Below, in pieces: positions 20,349-32,070 of a stretch of 64,000 bases of DNA (positions are counted from its first letter, which is position 1; every line of letters begins with the position of its first letter). Below the pieces are notes generated by a model. It worked only from the letters and a program-made list of their open reading frames with translations, was not told the DNA's origin and ran no database searches. The stretch comes from Siphonodentalium dalli. Taxonomy: Eukaryota; Mollusca; Scaphopoda; Gadilida; Siphonodentaliidae. The translations under genes were made by a program, and so were the position numbers. The DNA is taken from NCBI GenBank assembly GCA_032622095.1, contig CP136061.1, positions 238,750,609 through 238,814,608 of the forward strand. Reading direction: 5' to 3'.

Positions 20349-20602
20349 CAAGGCTGGATATATATAGTGTGTCTGACATTTGCAGAATGAGGTCCCCAGA
20401 AGGTGAATTTTGTGATGCTATCGGGCGTATCCCGCTCAGTGGGCTAGCATCACCAAATTCAGTTGAGGCCTAAGCAGAATGAGATGCCCAGAGGGTGAAT
20501 TTGGTGATGCTAGCCCTCTGTGCAGGATAGCATCACTAAATTTACCCTCTTGGTACCTCATTCTGTAAATGTCAGACACACTCGATCCAGACTTCATTCT
20601 GC
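20349..20602. mobile_element. hAT-H3, short copy
   Basis: It starts CAAGGCTGGATATATATAGT with GTGTGTCTGACATTTGCAG just inside. It has two GAATGAGGTCCCCAGA-type palindromic modules and ends CAGACACACTCGATCCAGAC. No clear 8-bp duplication is visible. Confidence 0.75.
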
Positions 20603-21390
20603 CTGCCCAAGGTGCCGCTAATGTCCTTAGCTGCAAGATAGCTTGAATCATGCGTTTGTCACGAAGGTGTAATAGTCCAGCTAATGATCATCCGTTCTGG
20701 ATATCGACTCAGACATTTGTAAGCTTCAGCCCTTCATCACCATTAGCAGCTTTAAGGTGGTTTAGACTAATTTTTCACAAGCCCCACTATTATTTAGCGT
20801 GGTTTACAAACATTTAGGTGAAACCAGTAAATTTAAAAGGGAACTTTAAAAAATAAATAATTTTTATTCGAATCAAGAACATCAACATGGATTTACAAAC
20901 TGTGGCAATAAGGCAATACATTGTTAAAATATCTTGTATGGACAAATAATTGATTTGTTTTAATTTTTGGTTGGAATGTGTTGCACATGCGATCTCAGAG
21001 TAATGAATAAGTTGCGTCTCACTGTGACCCAGCTGACGTCGATTTGTCATGTAGCAGAGTCTCTGTGACACCCAGCCTATTCCGCCCCTATAAGATCGCA
21101 GTCTCCTTGTACCCTTATGCATGCTAACAGTTAATATGACTGAGTATTATATATGTTACTTTAAGAAGTGTATAGGAATAAATTTCAAGAGTATATATTT
21201 AATTCTGTAAAATTGTTTCAAGAAATTGGATGTTTTTTATGTTAATTTTGTGTTAGATACGAAGGGACTTTAAACATGTCGCTGCATTCTATTGGCTAAT
21301 CGACATAGAAGATATATTGCGACTTCATGTTCTAATTACTAGGGAAAAATATTCATCACCACCCCAACAATCAACAGATACAACAGTGTA
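20603..21390. other. unique stretch, no gene seen
   Basis: A fragment at about 20660-20760 (TTCTGGATATCGACTCAGAC, ATTTGTAAGCTTCAG, ATTAGCAGCTTTAA) has a diverged relative at about 22985-23055, suggesting an old dispersed repeat. A 102-codon reverse frame at 20814-21122 has no recognisable domain. Confidence 0.4.
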
Positions 21391-21631
21391 TACAGTAATG
21401 TCCTAAATAATCGACTCCTTAACCACAGCAGAATTATGGGTAACTTTTCAGGATTTAGTCGGAAATATGGCTTGTTGCCATTCATCGGAAAGCTCTCGGA
21501 AATATGGCTTGTTGCCCTTCATCGGAAAGCTTTCCGATGAATGGCAACAAGCCATATTTCCGACTGAATCCTGAAAAGTTACCCATAATTCTGCTATGGT
21601 TAAGGAGTTTATTATTTAGGGCATTACCATA
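21391..21631. mobile_element. Mar-B9, copy with duplicated centre
   Basis: The left terminus is TACAGTAATGTCC and the right is a mutated GGGCATTACCATA. The central ATATGGCTTGTTGCC, CATCGGAAAGCT segment is repeated once before the palindrome turns. Confidence 0.85.
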
Positions 21632-21720
21632 TACATTTCACAAGAAAAGTAGAAAGCAAAAGATTTCATTTGCCATTTAGCTGTAAGCATTCCTCAATAT
21701 ATACTGCTGGACATTCTCAG

Positions 21721-21925
21721 TATGAGTGAATTTAGTGATGCCACCCCACACAGCAGCCTAGCATTACTAAATTCACCCTCTGGAGTCCTCATCTTCTCTG
21801 GAAAGTATCTTTATTATAATATTTTCAATTTGTCAAGTTTTTTTATTTTCTTTAGAAAGTTTCTTTTCTCTATATAATATACCCAAATTGGCAGATGACA
21901 CAATGCATAATCGAGGAGCCTGGTT
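21721..21925. mobile_element. hAT-H4, fragment
   Basis: TGAGTGAATTTAGTGATGCC, ATTCACCCTCTGGAGTCCTC, AGAAAGTTTC and GACACAATGCATAATCGAGG match the interior of hAT-H. No termini remain. Confidence 0.6.
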
Positions 21926-22017
21926 TATGAACATTTCATTGGCGAAAAGAAGTTGCAGTAGGAAAAAAATTTATGAAATATTCGTTTCCACTAACAATTT
22001 TAAAACCAAATTTACTG

Positions 22018-22838
22018 TTAAAGGCCCACTCAATTTCGAACCCCCAGATCACATTATGTAAATTATATATGCCATTTTAACCCTTTACCCAACAGAAGGG
22101 CCCTGTGCCAATGCATTCTCTTATATATGCGAGTCGACCATAGGTCGCCTCGCATATATAAGAGAATGCATTGGCTTAACACATTAAAAATTATAAAATT
22201 GTTAAAGAATGTAAGAAAAAATGGTAAAAAGTGTTAAAAAAAGATTTTTTTTAGGCCAATGCATTCTCTTATATATGCGAGGCGACCTATGGTCGACTCG
22301 CATATATAAGAGAATGCATTGGGACAGGGCATAACTATAACCATCACAATGTGGTCAAGGAGCCGGTTCCAATGATATCCATATTTGTATGGTTCTATTG
22401 AGACAGACCGAAGATATTTTAGGCTGTTGAAGCTTTATTTGGCCGGTTTTGGCCGGTTTGTTGGGTAAAGGGTTAAAGACGAAGCTCCAAAACATTGAAT
22501 TATCAACTTATCCAGTGTAGTAAACCATGAACATGTTGTTTTTGTTGAGGTACCGACTTGTTTTCTGTGGTTAAGTTTCATCTTGACTGTACTGTAAAGT
22601 CTTCTATTTTCAAGGAAGGGGAATAACTCTATATCTTAGTTTGAATTCTGTTGCATTCTGGGAGTGAAATGATGGAAATGTTTCTATTATTTCAGCTATT
22701 TTCTATTACTCTGAGACACAGACATTTCAAATGTTGATCAATTATAGTATTTTATGTCATAGATTGTTATTAAAGCCGTATATCAAGAAGGCACTATACA
22801 AAAAAAATCAGTGACTCGAAAATTAAATGGGCCTTTAT
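22018..22838. mobile_element. M1, TTAA element interrupted by PalA7
   Basis: It opens TTAAAGGCCCACTCAATTTC and closes AATTAAATGGGCCTTTA; the ends are inverted repeats of about 20 bp. The right target reads TTAT. Without PalA7 it is about 420 bp. CATTGAATTATCAACTTATC matches M2 and M3. The TTAA target with AAAGG ends leaves piggyBac or Kolobok open. Confidence 0.75.
22077..22476 (-). mobile_element. PalA7, full-length, nested in M1
   Basis: Complete copy with TTAA at 22077-22080 and 22473-22476, splitting M1 at a site that reads CCATTTGAAAGAGGAAGC in M2. Core 2 is followed by GGGACAGGG (usually GGCACAGGG). Confidence 0.94.
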
Positions 22839-23494
22839 TCTGCTTTGGATTTTATTGAAATTATGGTGATATTTTCACTGAAATTTTTCACATAGATTTG
22901 AATAATTTTTCTGTGACATTTCTAAGAAATGTCTCTGTGTATTATTTCTGGCTGTCTACAAAGATGTAATTCTCTGGGTGCATGATGAATTATTCTGGAC
23001 TGTGGCTAGGACAAATGTAAGCTTCAGGGTTTTCTCACCATTATCGGCTTTAATTTAGGTACAGTGTCACGCGAACAACGGAGACATTGTCTCATGTGAT
23101 AAATGCACTCCGGGCATTCAAGAAAATCCCGAAGTGCCTTCTCCTGCATCTCAATAGGCAAGTACTAATTGGGAATATCTAAGTCATGCCTCCAGGACAT
23201 TTCTGTTGGAATGAATATTCCTTGGATGTCATTTATAGGATAGTTACTTATCCCGCTGAATGTTGATGTAATCTGACGACTAGTAACCCTTTAATATTGA
23301 ATTGATTCTGCAATCTCTACCAGATCTCACAGCATAATTCCTTTCTGATGGCTGGGTACTAGTCTGGTTTTCTATATTTAGCATGGGTTTTTCCAGAAGA
23401 AATGGCAAAACTGATCACACAAAGTCAAATTTCCTATATGCTTTGAGAATAATTTCCTCACTAAAAACTTATTGACAGAATGAAGAACTACATG
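22839..23494. other. unique stretch, no gene seen
   Basis: No gene recognised. The segment at about 22985-23055 is related to 20660-20760. Confidence 0.4.
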
Positions 23495-23705
23495 TACAGT
23501 AATGCCCTAAATAATCAACTCCTTAACCACAGCAGAATTATGGAAAATTTTTCAGGCGGAAATATGGCTTGTTGCCATTCATCGGAAAGCTCTCACTGAG
23601 AACCTTCCGATGAATGGCAACAAGCCATATTTCCGACTAAATCCTGAAAAATTACCCATAATTCTGCTGTGGTTAAGAAGTTGATTAATTAGAACATTAC
23701 ATGTA
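23495..23705. mobile_element. Mar-B10, nearly full-length
   Basis: TACAGTAATGCCCTAAATAA at the left; the right end is mutated to AGAACATTACATGTA. The left arm has lost GATTTAGT (TTTTTCAGGCGGAAATATGG). The centre CTCTCACTGAGAACC still pairs. Confidence 0.85.
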
Positions 23706-24098
23706 GAGCGGTAGTCTTATTGGCGATTTTCACATGCTACTCCACAAAATGGCAGCAAACTAGAACTCTTGTGTTTGACTGCATATTGTCATCCATGTGC
23801 GTTTACACTATTGTGTTGATAGATCTAGTGGGACTTCCCAAACTTAAGTCACAAGATTACACAAATTGTGTTCGATATTTTGTGTGATTGATAAGGGAAA
23901 TATGTGGCTCTGTTTGCTTTGTATATATATATTATTATTGCGGAAATCCACCAAATTTGGGTAAAATGTTGCCGGTAGCATGCAGCGATCTTATCGAGTC
24001 ATCGAGGGAGATAAACCCTGCATGTAGTTTGTGGATCCTGAGTCTGACATTACAATAGACTCGTATGTTCAGATACCATAACTTAGCATAAGGCTGTT
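23706..24098. other. unique stretch, no gene seen
   Basis: No gene or repeat recognised. Confidence 0.4.
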
Positions 24099-24872
24099 TT
24101 AAACCTTTCTTTACTAAATAGATTTTCCCATCAGTTATAAAAGTATACATTGGAATGGTCTATTATTAAAGGTGGATTATCTCTTTGTAAACATGTATTA
24201 TACAGTTACCGGGGTATAAAATATTAGAACTGAATCGAAGACTCCTGTCCGGAAATGCTTCTATCGATTAATATTAATTTTCTTTCGAATATTTTCTGGT
24301 CTAAAAAGGTGTGGTTGTTTAGCTAATGAACAATAGCGGTTACTGTTAACAGAGACCAGAAATTTTATTGTGTAATTTTGTCACAAATAAACGTTAATTA
24401 TACTCATTATCGCTTATAACTATAGAATAAGACAAAACATTGAAAACAACCAATCAATCTGGGACATTTGACCTTCGGTACGTATCCATAGGAACAGCCT
24501 AATGCTCTATATCGCTATATGGTATCACCCGAATGGCCTTTCTAAAAATAGACCAATAAACGGTCCCAGTAAAATATTCGAAATAAAATCAATATTAATT
24601 GATAGAAGCCTTTCCGGACAGGGGTCTTCAGTTCATATTTATTATTTTATACCCACGCAACTATTTCAAATTTGTTATTTAAAGAGATAATCCATCTTTA
24701 ATCTGGAGGGATGTTCAGGTAATAAAAGCAGACAACTGACAGATGAATAGATAATAGAAGTGCATGGGGATTCATTTTCATTGGTGGGAAATGTTATGGC
24801 CGTTTGTTGAACTTATTATCTGAACATTTCCTAAAGGGACTATTTCAGTGTCTTAGAATGGGTAGCTTTTGC
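24099..24872 (+). mobile_element. E2, interrupted by D1
   Basis: It starts TTAAACCTTTCTTTACTAAA. It continues AGTTATAAAAGTATACATTG, GGAATGGTCTATTA up to TTAA at 24166, where D1 sits, then resumes ATCTGGAGGGATGTTCAGGT. The intact equivalent at 61169 reads TCTATTATTGATCTGGAGGG, confirming a clean interruption. The right end is degraded. Confidence 0.78.
24166..24701. mobile_element. D1, TTAA element with ~135-bp inverted repeats
   Basis: It opens TTAAAGGTGGATTATCTCTT and closes AAGAGATAATCCATCTTTAA. Inward the arms keep pairing for about 135 bp (GGGTATAAAATA, CCTGTCCGGAAATGCTTCTA, AATATTCGAAA-type blocks). TTAA flanks lie inside E2. The second copy is at 54835-55774, in the opposite orientation. 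No coding capacity; the centre is AT-rich. Confidence 0.85.
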
Positions 24873-25810
24873 TGTTAAAGCATTATATTTATTTCAGTTT
24901 ATTCAAAGATGAAATGGGCATGGCTCATTTGAACCCAAAATTTGATATACATAATTTGGTATGGGGTAATTCAAAACAAATTTGTCGATATAGCGCTGAA
25001 AATACATGTTTTGTTTCTTATATTTTTGGATAAATTTGAGATTGTTTTGTTTAATTATCAGGTTAAATTGTTTATCAGTGGTCGCGTAAAATTACAGCTA
25101 ATAATATTTGCTTTAGAATTTTTCCTGGTGTAAATACCTGGACTACGAGCATTATTTTCCAAGAAAGACAGATCAAGGTCATAAAAAATAAAACTTTGAA
25201 CACAATTGTATTCATTGGAAAGGAATGTCTTTAAAAGGTATATTGATTTTATCTTAACGTGAAATTTCATTAAAAAAAAACTTCATGCACTGCTTTCTCT
25301 TCATTTTAATCATCAAAGTTATGTAGTACCATAAACTTTCAGAGCGATGTCAGCAATTGCAATTTTTACAGATAATTTTGGCATTCGAATGAGCCATGTG
25401 TGATTAAACATTTTTTAATTTTAGTGATTTTCTTATCCTAGTCATGAAAACAGAGAATTTAATTAAATGCAGATGCGATGCATGGCACTCTTGTTCTTTT
25501 TTTCATTGAAACTATTCACAGATTTCAGATTATGTGAAAAGTCAGGACCATGCAGTGCATTATACTGAAAGCAGGGACATGGTAGCAGGGGAAGTTTGGG
25601 GGGGGGGGGACATGGTCTCATCCCTCAACTTTGGCCCGAAATGTCTAGTTGAAAATATCATGGCTGACACAACATCAGTTGGAAATTTCAGACCAAAGAT
25701 AGATAGTTCCAACCCAAGGGCTGCATGGGCAATGGATGCAAATTGTATTTCCCAAGAATCCCAACCTTGGACATTTTGGTCTGGTTCAGGAGGTATAGGG
25801 GTACAGTTAC
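24873..25810. other. AT-rich unique stretch, no gene seen
   Basis: Very AT-rich to about 25530, then more mixed sequence with a G run at 25591-25600. The 95-codon frame at 25534-25821 shows no domain and runs into hAT-H5, so it is not supported as a gene. Confidence 0.4.
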
Positions 25811-26074
25811 CAAGCCTCTAAATATGGTGCATGGCATCATCTGCTATGGGAGACCTAAACTCAGATTTAAGTTCCCAGATAGTGAATGATGTGCACCCAT
25901 TTGGCACCTCGATTACGCATTTTGTCGCCTGCCAATGCTGGGATAGAGAAACTAAACTAAAAAAGAAACAGAATCTTTCTCGAAAAGTTTCTAAAGAAAC
26001 TAAAAAAAACAGAGGGTGACTTTAGTGATGAGGACCTTATTCTGCAAATTTCCGGCACCATATCTTGAGGCCTG
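25811..26074. mobile_element. hAT-H5, 264 bp, target duplication visible
   Basis: The left end is CAAGCCTCTAAATATGGTGC and the right end is GCACCATATCTTGAGGCCTG. Flanking 8-mers are ACAGTTAC (25803-25810) and ACAGTTGC (26075-26082), one mismatch. The AGAAACTAAACTAAAAAAGA segment is present; most of the second palindromic module is lost. Confidence 0.85.
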
Positions 26075-26082
26075 ACAGTTGC

Positions 26083-26353
26083 AAATTCAAAGTTAGACAT
26101 CCATCAAACCCCTCCCACCCCTCTTTAATCACTTTTCTCACTGAAAATATTGTACACTAAAATGGTTTTACTATTGAGGCCTATGGAAATGATTTTAACC
26201 TCTATCAAGAAGGGATAGCTGCCTGTGATGTGAGAATATCATGTGTAACTTGCTATCACTGGTTCTGATAAAAGAGGGATAACTCTATTTATATAGCATG
26301 TGTAAACACTAAGAATGCAGAGAGATTTTCACGGAGATTGTACGCCAAAATTT
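26083..26353. other. unique stretch, no gene seen
   Basis: No recognisable feature between two hAT-H copies. Confidence 0.4.
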
Positions 26354-27825
26354 CAAGCCTGCAAATAGTGTGTCTGTCATTTGCAGAATGAGGTCCCCAG
26401 AGGGTGAATTTAGTGATGCTATCCCACACAGGCCTCAGCTCACAAGGCGACTCAGGCGAGATTTTCGCCTTACTGTCGCTGACTTCGCCCTATCGTCGCT
26501 CTAAGGCGAAATCGAAGTCGCCTTCAATTTTAAGTAATTATTATTTTTAATTTTTTTCTGAATTTTTTTTTCTAGTTTTTTCCCCCAGACATGTCCGTAT
26601 ATAGATGAATTGTGGCGGCCATCCCAAAATGAAACGGACGATGCAGAGACAAAGTCCCAAGTGTTTAAAATAAAATATGACCTATTATTTTGTGTTGTTA
26701 TTCAGTCGCCGTTGTTCCCTTTGCGTCAATGAATGTTAATCACGAATGTTTTGACACGCTGAAAACACGATGAGATGTTAGCAACTTAGCATCTGTGTTG
26801 TTATTGACCATCGTGAGTGTCACAAATAATGTTTTAATTAACTTAAAAGACCGCTGTCCCGCATTTCAGATATAAAACAAATACGACATTATTAGAGTAT
26901 GTACCAGGCGCTTCGGAAGTTCGTTTCGGTAACGCGTTGCACTTTTTGAAGAGACCGCGTCACACTTTTTGACGGAAGAGACCGCTTCCGTAAATAAATA
27001 AATGTCAAGTTTATTGCTTTAATCGGATTATACCAGTGATGTTGGCATTAATTAAGGGAGGCCATTAATTAATAAAAGCTTTAGCAATAAAACTAAAAGC
27101 TTTTGCAACTCCTTTGTTAGTTAATCCTTATTGTTTATTTTAGCGGACACCCACTGTGACCCACATTACAGCCGTGACCAAATTAAACTTTCAAAGTTAC
27201 AACTTACAATTTACATGCATCAAAAAAATTAAATGTAAAATAACAATTAATTAGGCTAATTTCAGATAAAGTCAAAATTTTTTAGTTTTATTTCTTATTT
27301 TATGTTTTTAAATTTTTTATTGATGTTATAAAATAAAGCGATAGTTGAAAATTGTCAATTTTCGGTAGTCTCCACTTCTCCCTGAAGTCTCCCTAAATTT
27401 CCTGAAGTCTCCCTAAATTTCCTGGAGGGAGACTTCAAGTCTCCCTGTTCTGAACCCCTAGGCTGAGGCCTGATCCCACATGCAGTCTAGTATCACCAAA
27501 TTTACCCTCTGGGGACCTCATTCTGCTTATGTCTCATCTTCTCGGATGTATCTATAATCTCAAATCAGCATTGTTTTTAGTTACTTTTTCCCCTGTCTGT
27601 TCTGTTTCTCTATCCCGAGATAATTTGCAGAAGAAAAAATGCATAATTGAGGTGACCAATGGGTGAATATCAACAATTTCAACTGGGCAACTTCAATCTG
27701 ATCCCATCGAAGTTGAGGCCAAAGCAGAATTAGGTTCCAGAGGTTGAATTTAGTGATGTTAGTCCACACATTCACCCTCTTGGGACCTCAGTCTGCAAAT
27801 GACAGACACACTATTTGCAGGCTGG
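26354..27825. mobile_element. hAT-H6, interrupted by a second hAT-like element
   Basis: The left end is CAAGCCTGCAAATAGTGTGT and the right end is ACACACTATTTGCAGGCTGG. Flanking 8-mers are CAAAATTT and CAAAATAT. The first palindromic module is split at ATCCCACA by element N1. After N1 the sequence resumes with TGCAGTCTAGTATCACCAAA, the GTTACTTTTTCCCCTGTCTG segment and the second module. Confidence 0.88.
26429..27472. mobile_element. N1, 1044-bp hAT-like element nested in hAT-H6
   Basis: Termini CAGGCCTCAGC and GCTGAGGCCTG are inverted repeats. Exact 8-bp duplications ATCCCACA flank it (26421-26428 and 27473-27480), the hAT signature. Subterminal GGCGA/TCGCC motifs are dense at the left (26446-26524), with CTGAAGTCTCCCTAAATTTC repeated at the right. 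No transposase frame is present, so it is non-autonomous. Confidence 0.9.
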
Positions 27826-27833
27826 CAAAATAT

Positions 27834-28754
27834 AGACATAAGCCACCTGCATAACCTCATTAGCTGTCAAATCTTTACATGAAAGATTGGGAATTTGGGA
27901 TGTAACTTGTTGTTGCTAAATTATTAAATTATTAATCCATATAGAATTACTATTAGAATTCTGGGGAATCCATTTCTGAACTAATAAGTCGATTGCATCA
28001 TGTTTATAATTAATAATTACGTATGTTCTTTTTTTTTAAACTGAAATGTAATGGTTAAAAATTGAGAATATTTCTGATTTTTAACTTGGTGCCTAGCAGT
28101 TGGAAATTAAAACTCTACTTGACTGCAGATAAAGCATTTTATAAGTATTGCTTTTATAATTGTCTGGACACTTGTTGACTCAACATAATAGAGTTACTAT
28201 TCTTGGTATGGCAATCACCTGAGTTAATTATAAATAATTTCTTCATTATATGCCACAAATAATGGGTGGATGAGTTTATTGGAATCAGCTTGTCCATCGG
28301 TCTGTCCATGACACAGCTTGGTCAAAGTTTTTATTCTTTTTATCTGTTTTTATTGTCATTTTTAGTTTTTTAAATTGGCCACCCATTACCACAATGTAAA
28401 CCTGTATGACTCACAAATACTATCAAAAAGAATGTTGATTAAATGTCCGTAGTATAATATAAATATGTTATGTACATGATAAATATAGCACCACTATTTG
28501 GAGATATATTTTGTACTGTTTTTCATATATCAGTAGTCTTTTAGTATAATGATGAAATTAGTGGATAGATTGCATGGCTACATTGAACAAGAAATAGAGT
28601 TATTCCTCTTCATCTGATTTTAGCAGGTCTTATTGTTGTATGAAATGCCATTTGAGGACAGGACTTCCATCTAACTTCTGCCTCATGTCTTGATTTTAAA
28701 GACCCATTTAGTGTAAATATATTTTATTCCAATCCTAATAACATACATGAACAT
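27834..28754. other. AT-rich unique stretch, no gene seen
   Basis: No recognisable gene or repeat; several T runs. Confidence 0.4.
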
Positions 28755-29129
28755 TTAAAGTGATGTGAAACACTCCGGTGGGGTGATCAAACAGAAATGG
28801 AGAATAATCTTGTTCAAAGTAGTAATTTAAAAAAATAGTATATCACAATTGGCAGCACCCACCGTCATTCTTATATATAAATTAAATGCAGTGATTCTCG
28901 ATGGCGAAATCGTTTCAATAGTTTATTGCCGATAGATGCGTCCCGAATCGAGTAGTAAATATTTACAATTGAGCGTAGTTCTGACGATTTTTTCTATGGA
29001 ATGGTACGGCCGTTTTGCTTCAAATTTTCGGCGATGTTTGTAGAATGTTATATTCCTTCAGTTGGCATAGTGCCTGAATACTAACTTATCAGTTTCACGC
29101 ACCCGAACAAGTACATAATATGTCTTTAA
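28755..29129 (+). mobile_element. K2, TTAA-bounded element
   Basis: It starts TTAAAGTGATGTGAAACACT and ends AATATGTCTTTAA. It is the reverse-complement relative of K1. Its first 22 bp are identical to the start of the 10757-13371 satellite monomer (TTAAAGTGATGTGAAACACT plus CC). Beyond that point the two sequences diverge. Confidence 0.72.
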
Positions 29130-29881
29130 CAAAGGTTTTGACAGTAATAAATACAATAGTATAGATGAATTGATTGGAAAGGGGATTAAACAACAAGCCC
29201 AAGGGATTTTGTTTAGTTTGCTCTATCCCCTTTTGTTTTACGCCCCCTCTCCATTAAGTTGAGAAGGGGGATCGGACAGGAAGAAATGGAAATAATATAA
29301 TAATGATAATGATGATGTCGTGAGAGCCCATTTGATGTTCAACTCCCCAGATGATATTTTATCATGTCACCTGGTTGGATCGACCAATGAGGACGCTCCG
29401 TTGGTAGAAGCATATCAGGAGACATGGGGTCGTCATCGTTGTAGCCCATCCCATATGGAATCCATATGGGACGGGCTAGGTTCCCATATGGGGTCGATGT
29501 CCGCCATTTTGTTTTTCATGGAACTCTGCCGCCTCGGGTATATTTTCGGTGTATTTTGGCACAAAGAAAAGGGATATCTGTCGGAAATCAAGTTCTGTTA
29601 ATTTAAAGACATAGTACCATATACCAAAACCTGCATGTGATATATTTGAGAAATTCTAAACACTCATAAATTAACTATCAAACTCAAGTTTGTTGTCCTG
29701 CTTCTGGTGATTAGCCATTGACTCAATGCGTTGACGTTCAACGCCCATGACGCGTCACTGTGACGTTACACAAGTTAATAGCCATAGACAAAAAAATTAC
29801 TTACTGGCAGGTAATAAACTTCGTATAAGTAATTCAAATTCTCACACGGAAAACATGATATGTGGGTGACATGATAAAATC
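29130..29881. other. unique stretch, no gene supported
   Basis: A 93-codon frame at 29320-29601 ends just before a TTAA-rich segment and has no recognisable domain. The small palindrome CCCATATGGAATCCATATGG is at about 29451. CpG-containing GACGTTCAACGCC and GACGCGTC lie at about 29731-29755. Confidence 0.35.
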
Positions 29882-30021
29882 GTTACAGGGCTCGTTGTTG
29901 CCGGCTACGGTGACATATGAGGCTCAGCGAGATTAATATCGGGCTCGGCTAGCGCCTCGCCCGATATTAATCTCACTTCGCCTCATATGACACCGTATCC
30001 GGCGACAACTCGCCCTGTAAC
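29882..30021. repeat. 140-bp imperfect palindrome
   Basis: GTTACAGGGCTCGTTGTTGC, GGTGACATATGAGGC and GAGATTAATATCGGGC on the left pair with GCCCGATATTAATCTC, GCCTCATATGACACCG and GGCGACAACTCGCCCTGTAA. The centre is TCGGCTAGCGCCTCG. CpG-rich compared with its surroundings; no coding content. Confidence 0.85.
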
Positions 30022-30042
30022 TTATAATATACTACATATTCA

Positions 30043-30190
30043 TGATATTCTATATGATATAATGTACCATCTGAAAGAGGAAGCTCAAAAACATTGTATT
30101 ACAAACTTATCTGGTTGAATAAACTGAGGACACTTAGCTATTGTTGAGCCACCGAATTATGTTCTGAGTGGTTTATGTGGTTAATTATAC
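30043..30190. mobile_element. M3, fragment of M element
   Basis: ACCATCTGAAAGAGGAAGCT, CAAAAACATTGTATTACAAA and TTATCTGGTTGA match M1 and M2. Terminal TTAAAGGCCCAC is absent. Confidence 0.6.
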
Positions 30191-30229
30191 CCCCCTTTTT
30201 TTAGGGGTAGACTGTTTTGCACCTGTCCG

Positions 30230-30780
30230 TGCGTCCGTACGTCTGTTCGATGTCTGTTCATGTCATAACTTGAACAGTAGTTCTCGGATCTCAATGAAAT
30301 TTGGTATGGATGTTCACTACTATGAGGACATTAAATAGAGGGTTCCATCGTTTTGTTCAGATTTTCCATTCTAGAGTTATTCATCTTTGTTTATCTGGAA
30401 ATGTTGGCTTTTTGGTCTGTCTGGTGTCTGTTCATGTCATAACTTGAACAGTAGTGCTCGGATCTCAATGAAATATTGTATGGATGTTCACTACTATGAG
30501 GACATTCATTAGAGGGTTCCATTGTTTTGTTCGGATTTTCCATTCTAGAGTTATTCATCGTTGTTTATCTGGAAATGTTGGCTGTTTGGTCCATCCGATG
30601 TCTGTTCAGGTCATAACTTGAACAGTAATGCTCAGATCTCAATGAAATTTTGTATGGATGTTCACCACTATTAGGACATTTTTATTGGCACATTCAACTG
30701 TTTTGTTTTGGTTTTTTGTTCTATAGTTATTCATCTTTGTTAGTATGAAAATGCAGATTTTTGGGTCCATCTGTCTGAGT
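30230..30780. repeat. three ~180-bp tandem units
   Basis: CATAACTTGAACAGTAGTTC, CTCAATGAAATTTGGTATGG, ATGTTCACTACTATGAGGAC and CATTCTAGAGTTATTCATC recur three times at about 180-bp spacing, the third most diverged. The unit type resembles dispersed repeats that I recall from bivalves. Confidence 0.85.
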
Positions 30781-30867
30781 ATAGCAGGCATAAGTTATAG
30801 ATATGACCACACTAGGCGGTATGCCACAAGCGAGTATGCACCGGACGACAGTCCATCTCTTGTTTTT

Positions 30868-31740
30868 AGCTCACCTGAGACGAAGTCTCCGGTGGAGCTA
30901 TAGTCATCACTCCTCGTCCGTCGTCCGTCCGTCCGTCTGTCCGTCCGTCCGTCTGTCTGTCCGTCCGTCAACTTTTGTTTTAAACATCTTCTCCTCTGAA
31001 ACCATCATACCAAATTGGTTCATATTTGGTGTGGATGTTCCCTAGGTGACTCTCATTCAGATTTGTTCAAATGAGGTCACTGGGTCAAATAGTTGCGAAA
31101 CCAGGGCCATAATTCTATTCCTCCACAGTAATTCTTACAACAACTTCTTGTCCATAACCATTGTGCCGATTTAGCTAATATTTGGTATGGAGGGTCCTTG
31201 GGTGACTGGTGTTCAGATTTGTTCAAGTGAGGTCACCCGGTCAATTAGTTGAGAAACCAGGGCCATAACTCATAGTAATTCTTACAATGACTTCTTCCAC
31301 AAAAATATTGGGCCGAATTAGCTTATATTTGGTACTGAGGGACCTTGGGTGACTGGGAATCAGATTTGTTCAAATTGGGTCACTGGGTCAATTAGGGGCC
31401 GAGCCAGGGACATAACTCTAAAAACCAAAAAATTACATTTTTGCATTTTGATCATATTTGGGGTGGATGTTCCCTAGGTGACTGTCATTAATATTTGTTC
31501 AAATGAGGTCACTGTGTCAATCAGTTGCGAAACCAGGGCCATAACTATATTCATCCTTGGTAATTCTTATAACGACTTCTTGTCAATAACCATTAAGCCG
31601 ATTTAGTTTATATTTGGTATGTGGGGTCATTGAATGACTGGGGTTCAGATTTGTTCAAATGGGGTCACTGGGTCAAATAGTGGTGGAGCCAGGGCCATAA
31701 TTCCCCAAAAAATAATTAAAAATTCAGGAACTCCTTGATC
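30868..31740. repeat. bivalve-type dispersed element with degenerate units
   Basis: It begins TAGCTCACCTGAGACGAAGT plus CTCCGGTGGAGCTATAG, followed by a CCGT/CTGT tract (30912-30969). Then about five degenerate units of 130-170 bp follow, each with CAGATTTGTTCAAATGAGGT, CACTGGGTCAA, CCAGGGCCATAA and TATTTGGTATG-like blocks. I recall such sequence as frequent in bivalve genomes. It is noncoding; the 80-codon frame at the CCGT tract is a low-complexity artefact. Confidence 0.8.
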
Positions 31741-32070
31741 AATTTAACATACAAACAAAAAATATCACCCCCCCCCCCACATGACCCAGAACCCCACCCC
31801 AACCAACAGCATTCCACCCTATCTCATATCCTAACTCACAGGTAAATAAAGTATATTTATTTAAATTCCCATTACAAGGCAACTCTCCTATGAACTGATA
31901 GACATGGCAAGGCAGATAGAGAGATAAAGAGCCCCATGGAGTGTATTCATGTCATCCATAATTTAAATGAGATTAATGGTGTTATCAATGAAGCACCCTT
32001 GTTGTTTATATTATCACTCAGTGGTCATTAAAATCAGATTAATTTCATTTTCTCAAAGAGTGCCTGGCAG
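31741..32070. other. unique stretch, no gene seen
   Basis: Contains a C run (31769-31778) and a ACCCAGAACCCCACCCC-like patch. No gene recognised. Confidence 0.4.

Noticed and set aside
30803-31045. 80-codon frame with PSVCPSVRLSVRPS
   Set aside because: Translation of a CCGT/CTGT tract in a noncoding repeat.
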